64,000 nucleotides of DNA. Source: an uncultured Lentisphaeria bacterium. Lineage in GTDB: Bacteria > Verrucomicrobiota > Lentisphaeria > Oligosphaerales > Oligosphaeraceae. A program made the position numbers and the translations under genes. The notes beneath the pieces were generated by a model. That model did not search any database and was not told where the DNA came from. It saw only the letters and a list, made by a program, of their open reading frames with translations. Positions 15,709 to 24,544 of the stretch are shown here, piece by piece. The stretch's first letter is position 1. Each line of letters opens with the position of its first letter. The stretch covers positions 27,750 to 91,749 of the forward strand of contig CAKUJM010000003.1 of NCBI GenBank assembly GCA_934661755.1, read 5' to 3'.

Positions 15709-17226
15709 ATGTTTGAATCCCTGACCGACAAATTGCAGTCCGCATTCCGGAAATTGACCGGCAACAGCCAGCTTTCCGAGCGCAATATGGGCGACGCCAT
15801 GGAGGAGGTGCGCACTGCGCTGCTTTCAGCGGATGTCAACCAGGAGGTGGCGGAAAGCTTCATCAGCCAGGTCCGGGCCGAGTGCGTCGGCCAGGATGTC
15901 CTCAAGAGCATCACGCCGGGCCAGCAGGCGATCAAGATCGTCTATGACAAGCTGATTGCGCTGATGGGCGACCAGGAGGCGCCGCTGGATCTGTCGGCGG
16001 TGCCGGGTTCCCCTGCGGTCATCATGCTCTGCGGACTGCATGGATCGGGCAAGACCACCACCACGGCCAAGCTGGCGCTTTTCCTGCAGAAGAAATACAA
16101 GAAGCGCACGCTGCTGGCGGCCTGCGACCTCTATCGTCCCGCGGCCATCGACCAGCTGGAAGTGCTCGGACAGTCGCTTTCCATGCCGGTGTATGCCGAC
16201 CGCGACTGCAAGGACGTCGTCCAGATCGCCCGGAACGCCGTTGAGGAGGCCCGCCGGAAGCAGTGCCAGGCGGTCATCCTCGACACCGCCGGACGGCTGC
16301 AGATCGACGAGCCGCTGGTGCAGGAGCTCATCCGGCTGCGTGACAGCATCCATCCCCAGGAGATCCTGCTGGTGGCGGATGCCGCGCTGGGGCAGGAAGC
16401 CGTGTCGGTGGCCCGCCATTTTGACGAGGCGCTGTCCCTTACCGGCATCATCCTCACCAAGCTGGATGGCGATGCCCGTGGAGGCGCCGCGCTCTCGATG
16501 CGCCAGGCCACCGGCAAGCCCATCAAGTTCATCACCTCCGGCGAGCAGCCGATGGATCTGGAGAGCTTCCATCCCGACCGCATGGCGTCGCGCATCCTGG
16601 GGATGGGCGACATCCTCACCCTGGTCGAGCGCGCCGAAAGTGAATTCAAGGAGGAAGAAGCCCGCCAGCTGGAGGAGAAGGTCCGCAATGCCACCTTTGA
16701 TTTCGACGACTTTCTCAGCCAGCTTTCCCGCATCAACAAGATGGGCGGCATCATGTCGCTGCTCAAGTTTCTTCCGGGGATGGGCAGCATCCCCAGGGAA
16801 ATGCTGGACGAGAAGACCTTCAAGCGTGTTGAAGGCATCATCCGGAGCATGACGCCGGCCGAGCGCCGTCTCCCGGAGACCATCAATGCCAGCCGCCGCA
16901 GCCGCATTGCCAGGGGCAGCGGCGTCACCCCCCAGGTCGTCACCGAGCAGATCCGCAATTTCATGAGCATGCGCGAGGTCATGGCCAAAATCAGCCACGG
17001 CGGCGCACCGTCGATGTTGAACACCCTCTTCAGCGGCGGCGCCGGGATGGCCAATCTGGCGGGGATGATGCAGAACAACGAGCGCTCCGGCATGGGCGCG
17101 GCCGCCGGATACGGCAACAATGGGATATCCCAGCAAAGCGCGGCCCACGCCGCCCGGATCAAGGCCCAGAAGGAGGCACGGCGCAAGATGGCCAAGCAGT
17201 CAAAGAAGAAAAACCGGAAACACTGA
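15709..17226 (+). CDS. ffh: Signal recognition particle protein Ffh (SRP54)
   Basis: Ffh is the SRP GTPase that binds signal sequences and 4.5S RNA and docks to FtsY for co-translational membrane targeting. The 505-residue protein has the N domain (residues 1-90), then the G domain with G1 GLHGSGKTTT, G3 DTAGRLQ and G4 TKLDGDARGG. It ends with a Met-rich M domain that has the RNA-binding stretch RRSRIARGSG and closes in a Lys-rich tail (KKKNRKH). It starts MFESLTDKLQSAF as usual. No strong Shine-Dalgarno is seen. Palindromic repeat copies lie on both sides of the gene. An SRP RNA gene was not found in the window. Confidence 0.97.
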   Translation: MFESLTDKLQSAFRKLTGNSQLSERNMGDAMEEVRTALLSADVNQEVAESFISQVRAECVGQDVLKSITPGQQAIKIVYDKLIALMGDQEAPLDLSAVPGSPAVIMLCGLHGSGKTTTTAKLALFLQKKYKKRTLLAACDLYRPAAIDQLEVLGQSLSMPVYADRDCKDVVQIARNAVEEARRKQCQAVILDTAGRLQIDEPLVQELIRLRDSIHPQEILLVADAALGQEAVSVARHFDEALSLTGIILTKLDGDARGGAALSMRQATGKPIKFITSGEQPMDLESFHPDRMASRILGMGDILTLVERAESEFKEEEARQLEEKVRNATFDFDDFLSQLSRINKMGGIMSLLKFLPGMGSIPREMLDEKTFKRVEGIIRSMTPAERRLPETINASRRSRIARGSGVTPQVVTEQIRNFMSMREVMAKISHGGAPSMLNTLFSGGAGMANLAGMMQNNERSGMGAAAGYGNNGISQQSAAHAARIKAQKEARRKMAKQSKKKNRKH

Positions 17227-17232
17227 TCACTG

Positions 17233-17353
17233 AATGTCGTGAAGCGGGTTCTTTTGGGCCATGATTTCGCCATTTTTCGGCCATGTACTCCCGGTACGCA
17301 CCCTCAAAATTCCTCATTCTGACGACAAACCACCAGCTTCACGAATCCAGGCG
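17233..17353. repeat. Intergenic palindromic repeat, copy 4 (with insert)
   Basis: The left arm gtcgtgaagcgggttctttt is separated from the block caaaattcctcattctgacg and the right arm agcttcacgaatccagg by about 50 extra bases (ccatgatttcgccatttttc and following). It lies between ffh and the secretin gene. Confidence 0.75.
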
Positions 17354-17405
17354 AACATGATCCCCAGGCCCGACCGGCGCCCATGGGATCACGCCAATTG
17401 AGCCA

Positions 17406-19379
17406 ATGAACACACAATCCCGCACCGCAATCCAAGCCCTGCCGGCAATGGCCATGGCCTGTTGCCTGCTGATGGCGTCGTGCCAGAGCTTCTCCCCCGG
17501 CGAGGCCCTGGATGAGACCATCGCCCAGCGCGATGCCCAGCAGTCCGGCGTATTGGAGCGTTCGCGGCGGGAACGTGCGCTGGAAAGCGAGGTCCAGCGC
17601 CGATTCGGGCTGGTGCGGCAGCTGATCAAGGCCAAGAAATTCGCGGTCGCGGATGACATCCTGGCCTCGATGTCGCTGCTGGACGACTACAAGAACGAGG
17701 TGGCGGACCTTCGCCGCCTGGTGGAGTTGGCGCGCACCATGGGCGCCAACATGACCGCCCTGGCCATTGACCAGCAGCGGATCATCAACGAGTCCGCCGA
17801 CTCGCTGATGTTGCCGAAGAAGTACCGCAACAGCGTGGAGTTCACCCCGGAGCTGGAGCCGGAGTTCCTGCCTGACGGACCGCTGGAGAAGCTGCTCACC
17901 ACCCACATTTCGCTCAAGGTGGACAACCTGCCGCTGGCCGACCTGGCCACCCAGCTGCAAAGCGTCGACGAGCTCAACATCGCCGATCCGCTCAACATCA
18001 TCTTCAATGACGAGACAGTCAAAGGCAAGACCTTCTCCTGCAATTTCAAGGATGTGCCGCTGGGCGAGGTCTTCTCCTTCATTTCCCGCAATCTGGGAGT
18101 GACCTTCAACATCAACGAGCATTTGATCTGGGTGACCTCCGCCCCCAGCAACGCCAAGGGGTACAAGCTGGAGACCAAGATCGTCCATCTGCGCCACGGC
18201 ATCATCCCCGCGGTTCCGGAGGGCATCGGCGTCTCCGGGGCCACCGCCTTCAAGTCCGGCCAGGAGGTGGACAACGACCTGGAGACCGCGCTGAACACCT
18301 TCTTCAAGGACTCCCCGACCGGCGGCAGCTACTCCTTCTTCCCCAACCGCAATCTGCTGGTGATCACCGACACCCGCGAGAATCTGCGGGTTCTTGAGCG
18401 GCTGATCTACGAGCTGGACAAGCCGCCATACCAGGTGGTGATCGAGGCGAAATTCATCTCGGTGAGCGAGGACGACCTGCATGACGTCGGGGTGGAAATC
18501 GCCAGGGCCAATGGCGGCCATTCCGGCGACAGCATTGTCCCGGACCACCAGACCAACGCCAACATCTCGGATTTCTTCAGCCATCTGGGGGCGATCAAGG
18601 CGGACAACGCCCTGGGTGCCGGCGGCTTTGCCATCAGCGGCATCCTCGGCAACCGCAGCTACGACATGCTCATTTCCGCCATCCAGAGCAAGACCAGCAC
18701 CGTCACGCTTTCCGCACCGCGGGTGACAGTGCTCAACAACCGCACCGCGCGAATCCGCAAGGGCGACAAGTACTTCTATTTCAAGGAGTACACCCTGCAG
18801 ACGGTGGACAATGGCGACAAAGGCAAGGATCGCGTGCTGGTCCCCAAGGGCACCCCCGCCGAACTGCCGCTGGGAATCACCTTCGACGTCAAGGTCAGCA
18901 TCGGCAATGACGCCCAGACCATCCTGCTGGGGTTGCGTCCGGAGATCATCAACTTCCTGGCCTGGGAGAGCTACGCCTCCACCTCGGAGAAGACCCAGGA
19001 CAAAGTCACCACCACCTATGACACCACGGTTCGGGTGCCGCGGACTCATGAGCAGGGCGTCGCCACATCGGTGGCGATCAAGAGCGGCGAGACCGTGATC
19101 CTTGGCGGCATGGTGGAGAATTCCAAGACCAAGGTTGTCAAGAAGCTGCCGTTCATCGGCGACATCCCCTACGTCGGGGCGCTGTTCCGCCACACCACCT
19201 ACATGGAGACGCCCACCAACATGCTGATTTTCGTCACCGCGACAATCATCAATGAGAATGGCGAATTTGTCCAATATGTCCCGGCGCCGGAGGTGACGGC
19301 GGCCGATCTGCTGCCATTGAGGCCATTGACGACCGACGCGCCGTTGAAGGGCTCCGAAACCGTTGCGCCCGCCAAATAG
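17406..19379 (+). CDS. Secretin (GspD/PilQ family) lipoprotein
   Basis: A 657-residue outer-membrane secretin, the multimeric gate of type II secretion or type IV pili. The N-terminus has a lipoprotein-type signal (LLMASC, Cys 26). A coiled region is followed by N-domains (LEKLLTTHISLKVDNLPLAD and VITDTRENLRVLERLIYELD). The C-terminal secretin core has TLSAPRVTVLNNRTA, SVAIKSGETVILGGM and KKLPFIGDIPYVGALFR, then a short Ala/Pro tail. It heads a cluster in which the next gene, 7 bp downstream, is a PilM/PilN-like protein. That favours a pilus-type system, though no PilB-type ATPase, PilC or PilO gene is present in the window. A palindromic repeat copy sits just upstream. Confidence 0.92.
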   Translation: MNTQSRTAIQALPAMAMACCLLMASCQSFSPGEALDETIAQRDAQQSGVLERSRRERALESEVQRRFGLVRQLIKAKKFAVADDILASMSLLDDYKNEVADLRRLVELARTMGANMTALAIDQQRIINESADSLMLPKKYRNSVEFTPELEPEFLPDGPLEKLLTTHISLKVDNLPLADLATQLQSVDELNIADPLNIIFNDETVKGKTFSCNFKDVPLGEVFSFISRNLGVTFNINEHLIWVTSAPSNAKGYKLETKIVHLRHGIIPAVPEGIGVSGATAFKSGQEVDNDLETALNTFFKDSPTGGSYSFFPNRNLLVITDTRENLRVLERLIYELDKPPYQVVIEAKFISVSEDDLHDVGVEIARANGGHSGDSIVPDHQTNANISDFFSHLGAIKADNALGAGGFAISGILGNRSYDMLISAIQSKTSTVTLSAPRVTVLNNRTARIRKGDKYFYFKEYTLQTVDNGDKGKDRVLVPKGTPAELPLGITFDVKVSIGNDAQTILLGLRPEIINFLAWESYASTSEKTQDKVTTTYDTTVRVPRTHEQGVATSVAIKSGETVILGGMVENSKTKVVKKLPFIGDIPYVGALFRHTTYMETPTNMLIFVTATIINENGEFVQYVPAPEVTAADLLPLRPLTTDAPLKGSETVAPAK

Positions 19380-19386
19380 TCCTCCG

Positions 19387-21276
19387 ATGGGAATTTTCGG
19401 CCATGACAACTGTGCGCTGGGTCTCGACTGCGGCGAGGAGAGCATCAAGGCGGTAGTCCTGGAGCGCCATGGGCGGCAATGCCGCATCCGCCGGGTGTTC
19501 ATGATCTCCCGCAAGCAGGAGGGGCTGCTTGACAACGCCGATTTGAGCGCGGCGTTGCTGGAGGTGTCCAAGGGCGCTCCGGAACTGCGCCGGATGCCCG
19601 CCGCCTGCGGCATTGACACCCGGCAGGTGAACGCCATCATCTCCCCGTTTCCGCCGGTCCACGGCCAGTCGCGGCTGGCCAAGATGGTCGAATACCAGAT
19701 TGCCGCGCTCTGCGGCCTCTCCGGCGAGAGCTTCTGCCACGACTTCCAGCCGCTGGCGCCATTGGCCGGCGGAATGGAGACGCCGGTGCTGCTTGCGGTC
19801 TGCAAGAGCGCCCTGGCGGAGTCCAAGCTGGGCTTTTGTGTCAGTGCGCAGCTCAATTGCGAGGAGATCACCTCGAATGGCCTGGCGCTGATGAACGCCT
19901 TCGCCTTTCTGCGCCCGCGCGAGGCCTCTTCGCCGGGGCAGCTCCATGGCGTGATCGACCTGGGCGCGAAGAGCACGATCTTCGGAGTCTATGGCAACGG
20001 CCGGATTCATTTTCTCACGGCATGGGGCAACGACGGCGGATCGGGGTCGCGGGCGGAGCAGATCCTCGCCGCCATCAGCCGCTGGCGCGAGTCGCAGCCG
20101 GGAGAGGACGGGGCGTTGGAACTTGCGCGGCTCTGGCTTTCCGGCGGCGGGGCGATGTCGGAGGAGCTGCAGCAGGAGATCGGACAGCGGACCGGCATTC
20201 CGGCGGGGATTCTCGGCGTGCCGGCCGGGGAAGCCACTGCCGCCGCCGCCATCCCGGAACGCGGCGGGCTATGCCCTGCCCTCGCCATCGCCTATGGCCT
20301 GGCGCTGCAGGCACTGGGGTTGGGCGCGAGCAGGATTTCGCTGTTGCCCGAGGTGGTCAGCTGGCAGCTCCGGCGTCGCCGCAACTTCCCTTATCTGGCC
20401 GCCACCGCGCTGCTCTTCTTCGGGGTCATGATTGCCGGGATGGTGCTTTATACTCTGCAAATGAAGCAGGCAATCCAGGAGCTGGCCATTCAGGAGCGGC
20501 AGCTCGACGAATGTCTGGCGCTCTATCCGAAAATCGAGCAGGCATACGGCCAGATCACCGCGCAGCAGAATCTGCTGATCCCGATAGCGGAAAGCGGATT
20601 CCGCGCCCAGCGCTTCATGGAGACCATCGACAGCTGCCAGAAGGCGATCGGCAACGGTGCGGCGGACGATACCACCCCGAACCGCCGCGGCTGGTGCATC
20701 TACCTGGCTGACGAGTTTTCATTCCGGCGCGACAGCCAGCCCCGCGAGGACGCTCCCCGCGAAGACGCCGCCAGGGGTGCGCGCGCCGATGGCGGTGCCG
20801 ACGGCAATGCCGTTTTTTCCACGCGGCCGGCCCCGCCGCTGACGGCCTCGCCCCCGTCCGCAGCGTCATTCTCCGTCCCCGCCGCCAGGGAGGCCGCCGC
20901 CAATTCCGCAGTGGTGCGTGACGGCGGCGCCGCAGACGCCGCCACGCCGGAGCCCGTGTCAATTCCCGCATCGCAGCTGCCGCCATCCACTCCGGTGTCC
21001 AAGGTCCCCCGGCTAAGGGCGATGTACCTTGGCGGCCTGCTGCCCGTCGAGGACTCCGCGCGCTACATCCCGCTGAAGGAGTTGCAGGAGCGCCTCAATG
21101 CCTCGGAGGCCTTCACCGGCGTGGACGACTATGCGGATTATCTGACCTCCTCCTTCCAGAAGCGGTATGCCGCGCCCTGGGACGACTTCCTGGAGCGCCA
21201 CCGCCAGCAGCTGGGGGTGAAGTACACGCCGTTTTTTCTGCAATTGCCCTTCCGTTCCACCCTGATTGATGACTGA
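19387..21276 (+). CDS. PilM-like ATPase-fold protein fused to PilN-like membrane segment
   Basis: A 629-residue protein starting MGIFGHDNCALGLDCGEESIK, the first strand of a PilM/FtsA-type actin-like fold. The second phosphate region is HGVIDLGAKSTIFGVYGNG, and WLSGGGAMSEELQQEI matches the adenosine motif. Near residues 333-362 comes RRRRNFPYLAATALLFFGVM, a basic flank plus one transmembrane helix followed by a coiled coil, as in PilN. A long Ala/Pro/Asp-rich disordered linker (about 455-540) leads to a C-terminal region (YLGGLLPVEDSARYI...) that I do not recognise. In other bacteria PilM and PilN are separate inner-membrane pilus-alignment proteins; a fusion is unusual. It starts just after the secretin stop and overlaps ftsK by 8 bases. 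Confidence 0.78.
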   Translation: MGIFGHDNCALGLDCGEESIKAVVLERHGRQCRIRRVFMISRKQEGLLDNADLSAALLEVSKGAPELRRMPAACGIDTRQVNAIISPFPPVHGQSRLAKMVEYQIAALCGLSGESFCHDFQPLAPLAGGMETPVLLAVCKSALAESKLGFCVSAQLNCEEITSNGLALMNAFAFLRPREASSPGQLHGVIDLGAKSTIFGVYGNGRIHFLTAWGNDGGSGSRAEQILAAISRWRESQPGEDGALELARLWLSGGGAMSEELQQEIGQRTGIPAGILGVPAGEATAAAAIPERGGLCPALAIAYGLALQALGLGASRISLLPEVVSWQLRRRRNFPYLAATALLFFGVMIAGMVLYTLQMKQAIQELAIQERQLDECLALYPKIEQAYGQITAQQNLLIPIAESGFRAQRFMETIDSCQKAIGNGAADDTTPNRRGWCIYLADEFSFRRDSQPREDAPREDAARGARADGGADGNAVFSTRPAPPLTASPPSAASFSVPAAREAAANSAVVRDGGAADAATPEPVSIPASQLPPSTPVSKVPRLRAMYLGGLLPVEDSARYIPLKELQERLNASEAFTGVDDYADYLTSSFQKRYAAPWDDFLERHRQQLGVKYTPFFLQLPFRSTLIDD

Positions 21277-23914
21277 TCAAACGCAACAGATCATTCCCGA
21301 GGACAGGCTGGCCGACCGCGGATTCAAGTTGCGCCGGATCTTCCTGCTGGTGCTTTATGTGGTCGCCGCCATCGGCGTGCTGTCATTTGATCCGGCGGAC
21401 ATTGACTTCCTGGCATCCGGGCTGACCGGCCTCTCCTATCCGCACAACCGCCTGGGGGCGGTCGGTGCGTATGTCAGCTGGACGCTGCTGCTGTCCATCG
21501 GCCTGGCCACCTACCCGCTGATGTTCCTGCTGCTGGTCTGCAGCCTGCGGCGCCTGGTCTGGCGGGGCGGATTGCAGCGCACCGACTGGGCATACCGCTC
21601 GGCGATTCCGCTGTTTGCGCTCGGGATGTCGTTTCTGCTGGCCCTCAATCCGCCGGCGGTGCGGGACTTGGCCGCCATGCTCAACCTCAAGGGGATTCCC
21701 GGGGGCGTGATCGGATTGCAATTCTGCGCGCCGGGATCGGGATGGATCTACATCATGCTGAGCACCACCGGAGTGGTGGTGCTATCATCCATGATGCTGG
21801 CGGTGTCATTGGGGATGATCTGGTATTACGACTGGCGGGACATCACCTGCCGCATTGCCGATTACGCCACGGCATGCTGGCGGAAGTGGCATGTGTCGGC
21901 TACGGCGGCGACGGCAGACGGCGCGGCGCAGCCCCCAGATGGCAGTGCCGCCGCAGCAGCCGCGCCGCCGCCGGAACCGGCGCAGGTAAGCACCACCTTC
22001 GCGGGCGCCGACCATGCGGGCGCCACTTTCCGCACCCGCCGCGGCGAGGCTTCGATGGCGGCCGCACGGGCCGCCGAGGAGGCGATCAACGGCGGCGCCC
22101 ACCGTCAGGCGCCGACGCCGCAGTTCACGCCGACGGCGAGGCCGGCGCAACCCCGGCAGCAGCCGCTTCCGGAATTCGCGCCTGCGTCTTCATCTGCGCC
22201 GCCGACGGCGCAATCCGTGTCCCGGGCCGCCGCGACTGCGGACGCCGGGCGTTCCTGCACCATCGACTGCCTGGGCGAGGAGGCGGAATACGCATTGCCC
22301 GATCCGGCCGGCATCTTCACTCCGGTTGACCCCAACATCGCCATCACCTCCCACGAGGAAATCGAGGAGAAAAGCGAGATCATCCAGAATACGCTGGACG
22401 AATTCGAGGTCGATGCCGAGGTCTCCGGAGTGGTCAACGGACCGCAGATCACCCTCTTCGAGATCACCCTGGGACCGAAGGTGTTTGTCAACAAGCTCAA
22501 TTCCGTGCTCAACAACCTGACCATGAACCTCAAGGCGCACGGCAACAGCGTCCGGATCATCAAGAACATCCCCGGCAAATGCTGTGCCGGCATCGAGGTC
22601 CCGAACAGCCGTCGTCAGATAGTCTATGCCAGCGACCTCTTCGGCAGCCGGGAATGGCAATGCTGCAGCAAAAGCCTGCCGCTCATGCTGGGAAAGAGCA
22701 TCACCGGCGACCGCATCATCATGGATCTGGCGGATGCGCCGCACCTGCTGGTCGCCGGCGCCACCGGACAGGGAAAGTCGGTGTGCGTGAATCTGATGAT
22801 CCAGTCGATGCTGCTGCGCTTCTCGCCAGATGATCTCAAGCTGGTCCTGGTGGACCCGAAATTCGTCGAGTTCACCATCTACGCCCATCTGCCGCATCTG
22901 CTCACCCCGGTGATCAACGATGTCCAGAAGGTCGGGCTGGTGTTGCGCTGGGCGGCATCCGAGATGAACCGCCGCTGCCGTCTGCTGGCTCTGGTGAACA
23001 CCCGGAACCTGCGCGAATTCAACCAGCGGAAGCGCACTGCCGACGAGCCCAAGGTGGACCAGGACGGCGAGCCGATCCCGGACCGCCTGCCATACATCGT
23101 GATCATCATTGACGAATTGGCGGACATCATGGCATATGCCAAGAAGGAGGTCGAGCCGGCCATCCAGGTGCTGGCGCAGAAGGCCCGCGCCGCCGGAATC
23201 CACCTGATCCTCTCCACCCAGCGGCCAGACAAGGACATTGTCACCGGCATCATCAAGGCGAATTTCCCGGTGAGAATCGCGCTTACCGTCACCAATTCAA
23301 CCAACTCGCGCATCATTCTTGACGAATCCGGCGCCGAAAGCCTGCTGGGCGCCGGCGACATGCTGCTCAAGGACAAGCATGGCCTCACCCGCATCCAGTG
23401 CGGGATGGTCAGCGCCGAGGAAATCGAGCAGGTATGCAAATTCTGCGCCTCCCAGGCGCCGCAGATCTTCGACGCCGATGTCACCGCCGCCCTGGAAGCC
23501 CGTGAAAACGAGGAAAATCTGACCAATGGCGCCGCCGCCGGCGACGACGCCAGGAACGCCAAGGGCGGCGACCCGAACGACCTGGTGTCCCAGGCCTTGC
23601 AGGTGATGCTTCGCAATCCGCGGAAATGGCCGACCATCTCCTTCTTCCAGATGGCCCTGCAGATTGGCTACGGCCGCAGCAAGCGCCTGGTCAACGACCT
23701 GGAGGAGATGGGATACATCGGACCGCTTGTCAATGACCGTTCCGGCGAACGCGAAATCTATTGGGATGCCTTCCCCGGATACGGCGGCGGGGACAGCGCG
23801 GACGATGACGCCTTGCCGTCGGATGCCGATCCCGGCGACATGGCGGATGATGACGGCGGCGTTGCGCCGTCGCCATCCGCCGTCAAAGCCGCGCCGTCGG
23901 AGGTGGCGCAGTAG
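21269..23914 (+). CDS. ftsK: DNA translocase FtsK/SpoIIIE
   Basis: FtsK is the septal dsDNA pump that clears and unlinks chromosome ends at division. The 881-residue protein has N-terminal transmembrane helices (within about 25-190) and a Pro/Ala-rich linker (about 205-320). The RecA-like motor has Walker A GATGQGKS (497-504), LVLVDPKFVEF and Walker B IVIIIDELAD (about 611-620). It ends with a winged-helix gamma domain, ISFFQMALQIGYGRSKRLVNDL (in two halves around Gly), followed by an acidic tail. All catalytic residues are present, so this is the functional copy, unlike the paralogue at 24545. It overlaps the PilM-like gene by ATGACTGA. Its place inside a secretin/PilM cluster is unusual for ftsK. 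Confidence 0.95.
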   Translation: MTDQTQQIIPEDRLADRGFKLRRIFLLVLYVVAAIGVLSFDPADIDFLASGLTGLSYPHNRLGAVGAYVSWTLLLSIGLATYPLMFLLLVCSLRRLVWRGGLQRTDWAYRSAIPLFALGMSFLLALNPPAVRDLAAMLNLKGIPGGVIGLQFCAPGSGWIYIMLSTTGVVVLSSMMLAVSLGMIWYYDWRDITCRIADYATACWRKWHVSATAATADGAAQPPDGSAAAAAAPPPEPAQVSTTFAGADHAGATFRTRRGEASMAAARAAEEAINGGAHRQAPTPQFTPTARPAQPRQQPLPEFAPASSSAPPTAQSVSRAAATADAGRSCTIDCLGEEAEYALPDPAGIFTPVDPNIAITSHEEIEEKSEIIQNTLDEFEVDAEVSGVVNGPQITLFEITLGPKVFVNKLNSVLNNLTMNLKAHGNSVRIIKNIPGKCCAGIEVPNSRRQIVYASDLFGSREWQCCSKSLPLMLGKSITGDRIIMDLADAPHLLVAGATGQGKSVCVNLMIQSMLLRFSPDDLKLVLVDPKFVEFTIYAHLPHLLTPVINDVQKVGLVLRWAASEMNRRCRLLALVNTRNLREFNQRKRTADEPKVDQDGEPIPDRLPYIVIIIDELADIMAYAKKEVEPAIQVLAQKARAAGIHLILSTQRPDKDIVTGIIKANFPVRIALTVTNSTNSRIILDESGAESLLGAGDMLLKDKHGLTRIQCGMVSAEEIEQVCKFCASQAPQIFDADVTAALEARENEENLTNGAAAGDDARNAKGGDPNDLVSQALQVMLRNPRKWPTISFFQMALQIGYGRSKRLVNDLEEMGYIGPLVNDRSGEREIYWDAFPGYGGGDSADDDALPSDADPGDMADDDGGVAPSPSAVKAAPSEVAQ

Positions 23915-23916
23915 CC

Positions 23917-24471
23917 ATGGCTGAAGCACGGCCGGACAACCAGCCAGCGGACGGCGTCACGACGGTATTCCTGGATGCAACCGAGCAGAACTACGGGCGG
24001 ATGCTGACCAATTTGCGGATCAAGCGCAATCTGAGCATGCAGGAGGTCGCCGCCAGTTGCCGCATCACCGTGGGCACCCTGCAGGCCCTGGAAAGCGGCG
24101 ACCCGATGCGCATGGATCAAAGCAATGTCTTCATCGCCAGCATGATCGAGACCTTGTGCAGGGAATATGACCAGATGCCTGACGAGATCCTGGAATGCTT
24201 TTACCGCGCCTACGGCGAATGCCATCCGGAACGCGGGGACGACAGCGGGTTCAATCTCTCCGACCGCGATATCCGGCAGCGCGCCAGCCGTCTTTCGTCC
24301 AGAATAATCGGGGTCTTCGCGCTGTTGCTCTTCCTGATCATCATCGGCGCCTGGGGGTACACCGCCTACCAGCGCAGCCGTCAGCAGGCGGCCAGCGCGA
24401 ATTACGACCTGCCGTCGCTGCTGCCGACGCCGGACTTCCCGATGGAGGTTCTGCCCATACCCAAATCCTGA
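23917..24471 (+). CDS. RodZ-like membrane protein with N-terminal helix-turn-helix
   Basis: A 184-residue protein. Residues about 25-95 form an Xre/RodZ-type HTH (MLTNLRIKRNLSMQEVAASC, then ITVGTLQALESGD). A basic stretch (RQRASRLSSR) and one transmembrane helix (IIGVFALLLFLIIIGAWGY, about 128-146) follow, with a short outer tail of about 38 residues. This order matches RodZ, which anchors MreB filaments, but the periplasmic beta domain of full RodZ is missing. It starts 2 bp after the ftsK stop, so it is certainly in the same operon. The downstream gene is separated by a perfect 10-bp hairpin. A role in linking cell shape or division to the FtsK cluster is an inference. Confidence 0.78.
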   Translation: MAEARPDNQPADGVTTVFLDATEQNYGRMLTNLRIKRNLSMQEVAASCRITVGTLQALESGDPMRMDQSNVFIASMIETLCREYDQMPDEILECFYRAYGECHPERGDDSGFNLSDRDIRQRASRLSSRIIGVFALLLFLIIIGAWGYTAYQRSRQQAASANYDLPSLLPTPDFPMEVLPIPKS

Positions 24472-24476
24472 GCCAC

Positions 24477-24511
24477 TGTCCTGGCGTGAAGCAACGTTTC
24501 GCGCCAGGACA
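24477..24511 (+). terminator. Strong hairpin between rodZ-like gene and pseudo-FtsK-HisE gene
   Basis: A perfect 10-bp inverted repeat, tgtcctggcg/cgccaggaca, with a 15-base loop starts 6 bp after the rodZ-like stop codon. It is followed by ggcaattcatccccc rather than a T-run. It could reduce read-through into the hisE-hisG part of the cluster or protect the upstream mRNA. Confidence 0.55.
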
Positions 24512-24544
24512 GGCAATTCATCCCCCACCCCGATTTTGCCACCC

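Noticed and set aside
17304..19976. Very long (890-residue) minus-strand frame
   Set aside because: It is the shadow of the secretin and PilM-like genes in GC-rich DNA; no recognisable domain, while the plus strand has clear families.
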